Assembly: GCA_963854735.1 (NCBI GenBank)
Contig: OY978106.1
Coordinates: 1,054,001 to 1,118,000, forward strand
Direction of reading: 5' to 3'
Source of the DNA: Marvania coccoides
Taxonomy: Eukaryota; Chlorophyta; Trebouxiophyceae; Chlorellales; Chlorellaceae
Length of the DNA: 64,000 nucleotides
Shown here: piece by piece, positions 32,850 through 42,874 of the stretch
Layout: every line of letters begins with the position of its first letter
Numbering within the stretch: position 1 is the first letter of the stretch
The notes under the pieces: generated by a model
Seen by the model: only the letters and a program-made list of their open reading frames with translations
The model's database searches: none
Told to the model about the DNA's origin: nothing
Translations under genes and position numbers: made by a program

Positions 32850-33300
32850 GAGAACGTTACTTGCGCTGAAGAGGGAGACTCGTCGTGAAGCAGCTGCCGC
32901 TGTGATGCTGCTCAATATATCCTAGTGATGCATTTTTGTGCGGACTATGTAGTTTAGCTTCTAATATTTTTTTGTATCAAGGTGGGGAGGAGAACCTGAA
33001 TGAGCCCCATTGCTGCTTGCATTTGTGCACACAGAGAAACTATATTTCGACACTAGCAATAGCGCATACTTTCATTGTAAAAATAATGACAGTAAAAGAA
33101 AGAAACTATTTGCATTGCTTTATAAATGGCCGTCTTGTAAATTCCCAGACCCATTCCGCTGCCTCACGGTCTCCCAAGGGCACTCCCCCAAGGGCATATC
33201 GAATACCAGAGTTTCTGGTCGGCGTTTAGAACTTGCTGAGTTAGGGGTATTCTATTCGGGTGAGGTCATAGTCATAGTCACAGTACTAGTCATAGTCATC
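32850..33300. other. intergenic, AT-rich
   Basis: No gene recognised. The right end is the 3' flank of the MTOPVIB-like gene and contains an imperfect GTCATAGTCA repeat at about 33265-33300. Confidence 0.5.
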
Positions 33301-35189
33301 TTAATTTCTTTCTACCCCCCCCGCCTGCAGTCCAGCGTTGGCCACCACCTCGAGCCCCTCCTGCAGCGCACCCACCAGCCCCCCGGGCTGGATGCCCAGC
33401 GCCCCGCAAGCTTCCGCCAATGCGCCGCCCGTCTGCGCCCGTAGCAAAATCCCTGCAGCAGCCGACGCAATCACCGGCAGCGCTCGGGCCAAACTGCGCT
33501 CCCTTCGGCTGGCCAGTACCGCGGGGCACAGCTCCCGCAGGTGCTTTAGCGCAGCGCCCACTGCTGCTTTTACTAGCGCCACCACGTGCCGACCACCTGG
33601 AGGCTTCAGCTGTCCGGCACCGCCCCGCCTTGCAGCCTGCACCGCAGCGTTTGCGGTGTTTCTGTACAGGTGGAAGACCACCGCCGCGATTTTTGCGCTG
33701 CTTTCTGGCTGATCGCAGGTCAGAGAGAGCGCGAGAGGGCCAGGGCAGGTGATGTCGCAGGCGTCAATGTGAGCCAGCGAAAACCCATACCCCGCCCAAT
33801 CCACCCCCCTTAGCCCCCTTTTGGTATCATCCCTGTCTACCAGCTGCAGCGCGTGGTCGAGAAACACGTACGCTGGGACGGGAGAAGCAGGGTGCAGACC
33901 TGGAGGCAGGGTGCGAACTGCTGCAGCTGCCGAGCTGTCGTGCTGTGGCATGCGCAGCACGATGCCAGCGCAGGCCGTCCAATTGCATCCACGCGGGGGC
34001 GCGACCGCTTGTCCCACGCCAACGAAGCTTAGCAGCGAGCCCTCCACTGATGGAAATTCTCGCAGCAAGCCGGCCTCCAGGCGACGCAGCGGAGACTGCG
34101 TGGCTGCTCCTGGGGGAAGGTCCACACGATGCGTGATGCGAGACAGAACTGGGTGGGACGGCGATGCTTGGAGCGGCGGTAACACGGCAGCCGCTGCTAT
34201 CGCGCCTGCAGAGCTCGCACTGCTGGTGCTCTGGCATTCTTCAAGTGGGGTGGCGCTGATGGGTGCATCAAAGAAGCCACGCATTCGAAAGGTAAGCTGG
34301 ATGGGTGGGCTCAGCACGCTCAGCATGTTGATGGCCTGCTCACAGCAGCTGGCGGCGTCGGAGGGCAGGACTGCGTTTGGAAGATCATAAATATTCTTTT
34401 GTTAGCAAAAATAGTTCATAAATACGACTGTTAATTTTACTCCTCGTTTTCATCATTTTAATGGCAGGAACAACTGTTTTACTCACCCAGCGCAGTGGTG
34501 AAAGTCACCGATGCCTGCGTGCCTGTGAGCTGCAGCCCAGACGGCTTGGGCTCAGATTCCAGCTGGATAAAAGTGAATGACGATGCGTGTCCTTCTGGAG
34601 ACGCCACCGCGTGGTACCTCCGCACCTCGCTCTCCTCCAGCCCTGCGATTTTTTTTATTTTTTTTTGGTGACTGGAATAATCACATCAACATAGTTTTGC
34701 GACTGTTCATGTTGCTGAAAAATTCTAAAACAATTATTTAGAATTTTGGACACCTAAAACAGGCTCTATCAAAGCAAAAATATTTCGAGCAACTCACTGG
34801 TGGTGCGGAGCAGGAGGCGGGAGTGCAGCACCGCAGGAGTGCAGGTAAGCAGGCGTCGAAAAGGGGCCAGCACCTTACGGAGAGCGGTATCGGCTGCAGG
34901 AAGACCTACCCCGTCGTCGCAAACTGCGGACAGGGGAGAGTGAAAAAATAAATTCAGAAGCGCCTTCAAAACAATTGGCGCAGTTTTTGTAGCTGACCGA
35001 CTTACCGCGCAAGGATATCTCGGTAGGCTGGTTGTTTGACTGTATCAAGTCCACCTTGACCTTTTTTGGCTCAGCGTGCTGAAAGGTGGGGTCCATGCAG
35101 GCCGTCACTGCTCGGCCAAGCAGTTGGCAAGCCAGTTCGCTGCAGACCAGCACCGGGTCAGCTGCTTGCGTGGCCGCCGCGGATTGCAT
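33301..35189 (-). CDS. MTOPVIB: meiotic topoisomerase VI subunit B-like protein
   Basis: In plants MTOPVIB pairs with SPO11-1/-2 to make meiotic double-strand breaks. Exons 35189-35006, 34923-34798, 34642-34487 and 34370-33301 join to 511 residues (Arabidopsis about 490). The N-terminal ~105 residues carry a degenerate GHKL (Bergerat) fold: LVCSELACQLLGRA, a beta strand in KKVKVDLIQ, and the nucleotide-pocket motif VCDDGVGLP in place of DNG.G. The transducer-like part has LLLRTTRLEESEVRRYHAVA, then GLQLTGTQASVTF and CEQAINMLSVL, followed by the family-typical GLRGVDWAGYGFSLAHI. The C-terminus is helical. Divergence of the family makes this a pattern-level match; TOP6BL-like is the same group. 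Confidence 0.75.
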
Positions 35190-35964
35190 ATATGTTTTAT
35201 TAATATATAAATGTTGAGGTGCGCACGTTCAACAGCTAAACAAACGATAAGAAAAAAATAAATAATTGCATCAAGATCAAGGGACAATGTCTGGCGCTTC
35301 CTAGAGAGAATAAACAACATTTATATATTATAATAAAATGCTATTTTACAATTTAAGACAAAACTAAAACTTTTTGCCGTCGAAAAAAATGGGAACCAGC
35401 ATGCTCTTCATTTTCATGGCAACCGAGGTAGACAGTTAGGGTACTTTGTGAGGGTTACTACCTTTGGGAGTGGCAGCCTTTCAACAATCTCACTTATTTA
35501 AGGAAGACGTGATTTTTGTGTGTCAGGGCACCTCTCGGCAGCCTGAAGCGTGTTTCATTTCCGCTCTCCCCTGCCCATTTGCTTCACATATAATTTTTTA
35601 AAGAACATTACATATGCATACACTAGAAAGGCACAGTCCTCTGCGTGGCACACGGTTCAGCCGAGTGCACTGGGGACAAAAGATAAAGAGGCGCATGGCC
35701 TTCAGACCAAGAGCGCATTGATTCGCTAAGAGAAAAATAACAACAAACTGCTGCGGTGAAACAAAGAACGGTGATCAAAAATACAAGACATCACTTTCAA
35801 AGTGTGTCGGGAAAAATTAGGAAGATTGTTTTCTAGCTCTTCTTCGACGTTGCGAATTTATTGCTCTTGATAAAAACACAAAAGAAAAATATGCATGTAG
35901 AAAATAGAATTGCTTTGGTACATAGCTGATTTAATTATTCCAGCTGAAGGGTCTTGGCGCGGGC
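35190..35964. other. AT-rich intergenic region
   Basis: About 775 bases with no supported gene. The left part holds the MTOPVIB-like promoter side. Confidence 0.5.
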
Positions 35965-37168
35965 CTAAAACGACGTGCGCACGACGGCACGGCGCAACAG
36001 CACAGCGACCGCCACTCCGGTGACCACGCGCATCAGCGCAGCCTCAAACCGGGTGTCGGTGGTGCCGTTGAGAGTGGTGAGAGCCCCACGCCGGCCTCCC
36101 AGGCCCATGCTGCGTTACAAATAGGAAGAAACCCATCAGAACAAATGCATAAGCAACAAAAGCAATGGCTTTGTAGATTTGATTGCAAATTAAGACAGCC
36201 TGAACGCAGATGGAAAGAAAAATGCATTTCCATCCCCTCCGTTTTTTTTTTTTTTTTTTTTTTTTTTTTTGAACTCACAGCACGATGCGCACGTCATCCC
36301 CCAGGCGGCGCAGCAGGTTGCCAAAGGCGCTGATGGCGTCACCCACCGCGCGCATGGCGCCCAGAATCACCTCCTCAAAGGGGTTGAGCTGCGGCTCAAT
36401 GCGCACAGGGCCAGGCACCCACCCCTCAGGGCCAGGCAGCGCCAGGGCAGCGCGAGCGGGCGCAGGAAGGCCCATAGTCTCCGCGGTGTGGTGGCGCTCC
36501 ACCAGGCGGCGGAACTCGGGGTCAGCCATGACGGCGGCAGTGACCTGGGGACCTACTTCCGGCTGATTGAGGACGTTGGAAACGATGGTAGAGAGAGAGT
36601 CCATGAGAGACGGCGGCTGGTCGGCGTAGGCCATGATGCGGTCGGCGGAGGAGCCGTCCGAGACGTCGGACTCGGAGTCGGAAGAGTAAAAGGCCGCAGC
36701 AGGGAGCGCGGTGGTGTGGCTGGCGTGGGTGATCTCGCCCAAAACGTGCGACACCTCGCGCTGGGTGATGGGGCTGGTGGAGAGGTCGGAAGTGAGGACC
36801 TCCCACTCGTCCTGCAATGGCCAAGAAGGAAGTGCGCGGGGACATTTTGAGAATTTGATCAGATCACTGAATTTGAAAATTGCAGACGCAAAATATTTCG
36901 TTGCTGTGCTGCGAACAAAATAAAGGACGGTTAATTTCTCAGTAATTGGGTAGCAGACCTCTTCGAAAGAGCTCGCATTGCGAGGTGGGGACGATACATT
37001 CTGTGATGCAGCCTACAAGTGAGCGAAACAGGCAAAGGTGAGTTACACTCTGGAGGAATATCCGTGCCATGTTTCATATTAACTCACATGGCCAGCCCTG
37101 ACGGGCAACGCGGAGCCTCCCAGCCCCGAGGCCACGGGAGGGATGATTCTGGCCGCGACACGCTGCAT
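35965..37168 (-). CDS. organelle-targeted protein with C-terminal hydrophobic segment, unknown
   Basis: Exons 37168-37088, 37012-36959, 36811-36279 and 36109-35965 join in phase to 270 residues. The N-terminus MQRVAARIIPPVASGLGGSA is a mitochondrial-type presequence. The middle is acidic and helical, with DEWEVLTSDLSTSPITQREV, a Ser/Asp-rich linker and LNPFEEVILGAMRAVGDAIS. Near the C-terminus FEAALMRVVTGVAVAVLLRR could be a membrane anchor. The family is not recognised. The third intron has a 29-base run (T on the plus strand, 36242-36270), close to the donor on the transcript strand. Confidence 0.75.
36242..36270 (+). repeat. 29-base T homopolymer in an intron
   Basis: Uninterrupted T run (A run in the minus-strand transcript) lying a few bases inside the donor of the third intron of the gene at 35965-37168. 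The exact length should be treated with caution. Confidence 0.9.
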
Positions 37169-37902
37169 CTTGCCTTGCTCTTCGTCAAGATCACGGGTTC
37201 AAATTAAAATTTATCGATTGATTGATTATCAGGCAGTCCGAAACACATTCAAAACCAGGTGGAAAGCCTTTTTTTGCTGTGCTGAGCTTCCAGCAGTCCT
37301 CTGCTCTCAAAGCAGAAGTTTGAGCGTTCGAAAAATAACAACGCCCCAAAAACATCTTCAGGGGTCCCGCCTGACGTCTCGATACGCCGCGCGAGACGCC
37401 CAGAGGGGTTTTCGGTGCCCACGCAACTGCAGTTTCCCCCCTTCTGACGCGCTCCAGTGTGCGCCACCCAGCCATGCTAGCCATCAATCCCACGCAAATT
37501 ACTATTCCATGTAGCGTACCGCCACGTTCCGAGCTCCTCTGCTGGATGCATTTTTCAGGAATGCATTCTTGAGGAACACCCCCATGCTCAATTTATTCTT
37601 ACATCCTAGCTGGAAAGAGAAAAAAAACGAGGAAGAAGAATGATGGAGACGGTACAGAAACGAAAATTACGAGTACAAAAGCAGAAAGCCAACCAAAAAA
37701 ATGCTTTTCAAGTCCCAAACCGACGAAATTATAGACTCACAAAAATACAAACAGAGTGCATAATTAACTACACACACAACCGCTGCATTCCTTCAGAAAC
37801 AGCAACGGGCTATATTTCAAAGTCGGGGAATGAATCATACACATCAAAGAAGAAAAAATATTGAAAAAAATCGCTCAGCCTCCATACCAGACGTGCGTTG
37901 TT
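37169..37902. other. intergenic, nothing firmly recognised
   Basis: Mixed sequence. A minus-strand frame at 37191-37493 is open but has no start context, domain or splice partners. It also holds the promoter side of the gene ending at 35965. Confidence 0.4.
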
Positions 37903-39403
37903 TCAGCAGCCGTGCGGGTGCGGGCTGTACATTTCAGAGAGGTACAACAGGTGGTCGGACACCGAGGAGCACAGCCCCACATGGCACATTGAGTTGTGGC
38001 AGCGGGGGTCCTCACCAGTGCCATCACAAATGCCCACCAAGGTGCGGCCGGACAGAAAATCAACCACCCACACCTCCTGCGCCACATGGTAGAACCCCAT
38101 GTAGCCTGGGGGCACCGAGGGCACGATGTCGCGGTTGTGGGTGAACCGCCAATGGGGGGCGATCTCCTCGGAAAACCACTTTGCGAAAATCCAATTGCCC
38201 ACGCGAGGGGACCCAAACGACACCACGCGCACGTCCGGCAGCTTCAGCGACACCTTCAGGTCCAGCGCAGCCAGGGTGGCCAGCGCGCCGCCCAGCGAAT
38301 GCCCTGTAACGAAGACTGTGGGCGCCTCTGCCGCTGCCGCTCCCTCCGCCCCACCGTCTGGCCGTAATGAGTGCTCAGCCCAGTCTCCGCCACGCCCCCC
38401 ACCCCCCGCACCGCTGGGGTGCGCTGTTCGCTCCTTCACCAGCTCTTCCACCGCAGCCGACACATTCGCCGCCAGGTAAGAACCGTTGTACGAATAAAAG
38501 AAGCCGCCGTGCACAAGGGCGCCCGTAGGGATGCCAGCAAAGGTGAGCGCCAGATCCGTGCGCCACGTGCGCATGTTTTCCACCCAGTTGTAGTACGAAT
38601 GGCTGTCTGTACCTCGGAACGCCACAACAATGGCGTCCAGCTCATCGCTCCACCCCACAAACCCCAACAGATCCCACAGCGGGTCGAAGATGACGCGCTG
38701 GGGCTTGAAATTCGGGGCGCAGCGGGCGCAGCGCCACCGCGGGAGATTTGAAATGTTGCAGTATGATGCCGCAACAAGGCGGGACAGCGCGCGTGCCACG
38801 TCGATGTCTAGGCTGCTGTTGTCCGCGCGGAGCGCCATCTTGTGGGAGTCAATCATCCACGCGTAAGAGCGCGGCACCAGCGGCGTGGCCCGCGATGAGT
38901 TAAACCTGGCCCACGGCTGGGAGCGTTTTTTTGGCCACGGCGGCCAGTCGGGGTGCGGCCAGGAGGTGGGCGCTGCTGCTGGGAGCTGCGCTAGTCGCTG
39001 CTCCTTTTCTATTTGGGAGGCGGGCAGCAGGAGCTCCACCGGGGAGGCCGGTTTTCCGTCAGCGCCGCGTGGCGTTAGAACAACTTTGCGCAGGGGGTCA
39101 GGGGGCAGCACCCAGCGCCGCCACCATATGCCAGGGCGCTGCCACCACGCGGGCTGCCCTTTAAGGGTCCAGGGAGGGGGCCCACGAGACAAGCTTTCCT
39201 GCTGGTGCTGCTGCTGGTGGTGGTGCTGCGGAAGAGCGATGGCAGAGGAAAAGAGGAGCAACGCGAGGCAGCAGCTAAGTCTCGCAAGTGAGCGAGGCCC
39301 TGTGGTCGATGCCTGTGGGAACGCGCGTGCGAGAAAGCGGTTGAGGGCGTGGCAAAGGAGGGTGTCGAGATGAACAAAATAAATTAAAAAAAATTCGCAC
39401 CAT
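37903..39403 (-). CDS. secreted class 3 (fungal-type) lipase
   Basis: The main exon 39312-37903 encodes an alpha/beta hydrolase of the lipase 3 family. Catalytic elements are visible: the nucleophilic Ser in VFVTGHSLGGALATLAALDL, the acid Asp in FTHNRDIVPSVPPG, and a His in MGFYHVAQEVWV, preceded by DAIVVAFRGTDS (oxyanion region) and SFGSPRVGN. No in-frame ATG opens the main exon; it is preceded by CACAG|GCA. A first exon that is just ATG (39403-39401) followed by GTGCGA fits in phase, giving 470 residues starting with a signal-peptide-like segment (LARLSCCLALLLFSSAIALP). Substrate is probably acylglycerol or galactolipid. The ATG-only exon is an inference. Confidence 0.88.
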
Positions 39404-39768
39404 TTTCGAGCTCAACCAGTTACGCCATTAAAATTTGCGACGTGAGGATGTGAAGCTTATTATATATTAGTCGTCAAGCCCAATGCCCTTGTGTCCAGGT
39501 TATCAACATAAATCGTTTCGAAATTGTTGTTTAAAAAATATGGAAGCGACGAGGCAGCCTCGCCTGGCTGGCGCAGGTGTTGAGAAGAAAAAAACAATTA
39601 TTAAGTATCCCAATGAAGCGCATTGTCTAGAGGAAGGGCTGAGAAGGAAACTACTTGAAAATTATTGAAGGCCACAGACTTGCCAGCAATCTCCCATTTC
39701 CAAAACAAGTGCATTTTTTATTTTCAACTCAACATCGCAATTTTAGCCAGCAGCAGTGCAGCCTTTGG
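39404..39768. promoter_or_regulatory. divergent region between lipase and DUF4336 genes
   Basis: About 365 bases between outward-facing starts. AT-rich with no clear promoter element; assigned by position only. Confidence 0.35.
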
Positions 39769-40886
39769 ATGCAGCTCCCCACACAAACAAATCTTGCCAG
39801 TGGTGCTGTGCAAGGGCCTTTGCGCTCCAGATGCGCATTTGCAGCTCGGCATCGATCCAGGAACGCCCTATCCCGCCCCGCTGCCTCAAAAGCAACAGCA
39901 GTGGAGGAAAAGCCCGTGGCAGCGGTGACACCGACAGACGGTGAAGATGCGGCCGCAGCCCTCCAGCAAAGCCGCAAGTACCTGTCCATCCTCCCCCCCT
40001 TCTTCAGCCGCGAGACCACAATGACAGAGCTGGGCCCTGGCCTTTGGGGCTTGGTGCAGCCGCTGAAGCCGCCTGGGCAAGCAGACATTCGGCTGCGCAT
40101 GACCTGTGCCACCCTCTCCGACGGCTCCCTCGTCGTTATTGGACCCGTGGCGCCCACCGAAGAAGTGTTGGGCATGCTGCGCTCTATGGGGGGTAAGAAA
40201 CCTCTTCAATTCCATCTCGAATTTTGCATTTTTCGCTTTTCTTGATTTTTTCATGGCATCGTACTTTCCCTTCGGCAGGCCCTGTCAAGCACATTGTGGT
40301 GCCCAACACCTCCCCCGAGCACTGGCTCTACGCTCCCGCTCTGGCAAATGCCTTTCCCTCGGCCACGCTGTGGACTGTCCCTGGTTTCTTCCAAGGCAAG
40401 GGTGTGCCGCTCCCCGGACGCTCGCTGCTGTTCACCGCCGCCCGCAAGCGCGAGCAGTGCGCCACCCTGGGGCTGGACCCCTTCCCCGCAGAGCTGCAGA
40501 GCGACTTGCAGGCCGTTCTTTTTGACGTTCCTTTCTTCATTGAGGCTGCGCTGTGCCTGACGCGCCACCGCGTGCTGATGGTGGCCGACACCGCGGTAGC
40601 GCTGTCTGCCAGCGACCCGGAGTACGCCAACATGGGTGCCGCAGGGATTGCGCTGGCCAAGCGCATTGAGTTGTGGGACCGACTGGGGCCAGTGACCAAG
40701 ATTGTGTTTGAGCAGTCCTCAAAAGAGGGCAAAGCCTGGGTGGAGGCGGTACTGGAGCGCTGTGATTTTGACGTGATTGTGCCGGCGCACGGCTCCGCGC
40801 CGATTGGCGAGCGGGGCGATGGCGGGATGGCGGCGAAAAAGGCGTTCAAGGACTGCTTTGGCTTTCTTTTTGTTGAAGAGGAATAG
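39769..40886 (+). CDS. plastid DUF4336 (metallo-hydrolase-like) protein
   Basis: Exons 39769-40192 and 40279-40886 join to 343 residues. An N-terminal ~60-residue Ala/Ser/Arg-rich segment looks like a transit peptide. The rest matches the DUF4336 family, a metallo-beta-lactamase-like fold found in cyanobacteria and algae: LGPGLWGLVQPLKPPGQADI, LSDGSLVVIGPVAPTEEVL, KHIVVPNTSPEHWLYAPALA, and VPFFIEAALCLTRHRVLMVA followed by DTAV. The metal-binding HxHxDH motif of true hydrolases is not preserved, so enzymatic activity is doubtful. Function unknown; plastid location inferred. Confidence 0.82.
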
Positions 40887-41210
40887 AAAGAAAGTACTAT
40901 TATTTTACGGCGCAAGCCTTGCGGTTTAATTTTGGAACAAATACTATCTGTGTTTGGTTATTTTTTTATTTGATTGTACACGGTACTTTGTATTTGAATT
41001 TGATTTGACGGCGTCAGAACATAGTATTGCTGGCTGGCATGGAACAAACTTAAACTTGTTTATAAGACAAACCGTGTTGCTGCATGCATGGAGATACACG
41101 CCACGCAATATTTCTTTGGCTCAAAATTTACTCATCAAAATTGCAAGTTAAAATTAGTAAAGTGTTTGCGGGACGAATATGAGGCGTGTAAGAAAGCCAA
41201 TTCCATTGGG
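40887..41210. other. short intergenic region
   Basis: AT-rich 3' flanks of convergent genes; no gene seen. Confidence 0.5.
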
Positions 41211-41867
41211 TTAAGCGTGGGAAGCTGCCAGCCGCAGCCGCATGCAGTCAGCTTTGTGGGACTGCCAGTCTGCGCGCTGACATTCTGAAAGAAGGGTAGA
41301 ACAGCAGCAGAAGCGGTGTGGAATTAGCAAATTTCTTACCTAAACAACTCAAATCGATCCATCCAGTCAGCCCTCACCTGAGTTGCAGTACTTGGAGATG
41401 CTGCATCCGCTGCACTCTCGCAGGGTAGTGGATTCAAAGCCGCAAAAAGTGCATTTCGCGTTACAGTAGCGCATGAGCCCGTCGCTCTCTGCGCCCGTTC
41501 CCAATCCTCCTGAGGCGGTGGCAGGCTCCACGCTGCAGTCTCCGCGGGGGACCACCAGCACGAGGTGGCTCTTTTTCTTTTTGTGGGAGAGCGTCACGTC
41601 AAGAATAATGTTTTGTCGGGAAAGCTCGAACACTGTTTGCCCTGTGGCCTCAGAACAGGCTTGGTCGAGGTCGGGCGCGGCCTCGGGGGTGTGCTGCATC
41701 TGCTGCGTGCTGTTTCCCCCGCTGAGGCTGGTTGTGAAAAGAAGAGAGGTCGAACCCCAGCGGCCGTGCTCGTATAGCCGTGATATCGTCAGGGCTGCCT
41801 TGACGACGTCCTGAAATTTAGTTTTGACGTCGGAAAGCCTGCCGACAGATTTAATTGTGAATTTCAT
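41211..41867 (-). CDS. MYND-type zinc finger protein
   Basis: Exons 41867-41378 and 41284-41211 join to 187 residues. The first ~125 residues are an unrecognised alpha/beta region with a Lys-rich loop (SHKKKKSHLVLVV). The C-terminus is a complete MYND zinc finger assembled only after splicing: CTFCGFESTTLRECSGCS, then KYCNSECQRADWQSHKADC, with all Cys/His ligands present. MYND fingers bind proline-rich peptides and act as adaptors. Without another domain (SET, tetratricopeptide) the role stays open. Confidence 0.85.
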
Positions 41868-42151
41868 TATTTTTTCAAATTTATTTCACCGGTGAGGGCC
41901 GCGGGTTTCATCTCTGTGCGTGCAAATTAATTAAATATTATGTAGAAGTCTGTAAAAAAAGTCAAATGTCTATTTAAATATGAGTAGAGCAAGTTTTTGG
42001 AGTGTGGATTTTGTTGAGCTGTTTTCCTCATGCGCATGCAACTTTTTACGCCTTTATTACGCACGTTTTACTCTTTATGGGGCCTAATTTAAACATTTAA
42101 CATGTATTCCAGCAACCTTGGCCGCAGGAGATCGCCTGCGAGGTCACTTAC

Positions 42152-42367
42152 TTAAGCACGCCCCCCACCGTGGAAGGCTGCCCCTTCTGCTGCGCGCCCC
42201 ACCTGCATCCAGTTCTCCACCGATGCAGGGGTGTTGAGTTGGATGACGTATTCGACTTCCTTGGTGTTGACCCCCATTCCAAGGGCGATGGTGCACGCAA
42301 CTATCCACGGTTCGCCCGCCGCAAGGCTGTCCTGCGCACTAGGCCAGCTTTGCACACCCTGCCTCAC
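42152..42367 (-). pseudogene. RecQ-like helicase fragment
   Basis: One isolated stretch encodes the motif V-VI region of RecQ-type DNA helicases: PWIVACTIALGMGVNTKEVE followed by YVIQLNTPASVENWMQVGRA. The expected GRAGRDG continuation is broken; after VGRA the frame appears to shift, and the sequence QKGQPSTVGGVL in another frame would complete it. No other helicase motifs lie nearby. A relic of a larger gene or inserted copy is the simplest reading. Confidence 0.6.
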
Positions 42368-42874
42368 TTAAATGGGCTTGCCCGCTTGGTGGGATGCAAC
42401 CCCTGGAGTCGTAGGAGGCAGCAACGTAGTCTTCAGAGGAGAGGGTGGTTCAGCGGGGTGGTGGGCTTTTCAGCAAAGGCGCCAGCTTGCATGGACGCGC
42501 CCTGTCTATTGTAACAGAGACTTTATAACGTGTTGCACCAGCTACCGTGTGAAAAATCCGCAGCAGCAGCAAAATTTCGAATAAAATTTAATCGAACCAT
42601 ATCACAAAACATTGGTGTCAATTTGTGAGCAAAATCCGGGGTTGGGGAGTATTTCCCCGTTCTCCTACCAAATTTATATCCATACAAATAGCAAAAACTG
42701 CAGCATAGAGCGGGTTTCGTAGACAACAGGCGGGGAATTTTTACCGGAATGAAAACCAAAACCGCAATTTAAGCCGCCTTTTGCAAATGTAATAGATTGC
42801 TACAAAGATAAAAGTCAATATGGTGTATTGGCGCGCCCAAACCCTCAATTCCATCCAAACTACTTGTTAATTTT
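42368..42874. other. intergenic, low information
   Basis: AT-rich upstream region of the Sen1-like gene plus sequence adjoining the RecQ fragment. No gene recognised. Confidence 0.45.

Noticed and set aside
33187..33235. tRNA-like T-loop (ATTCGAT on the minus strand)
   Set aside because: No complementary T stem, acceptor stem or D arm could be built.
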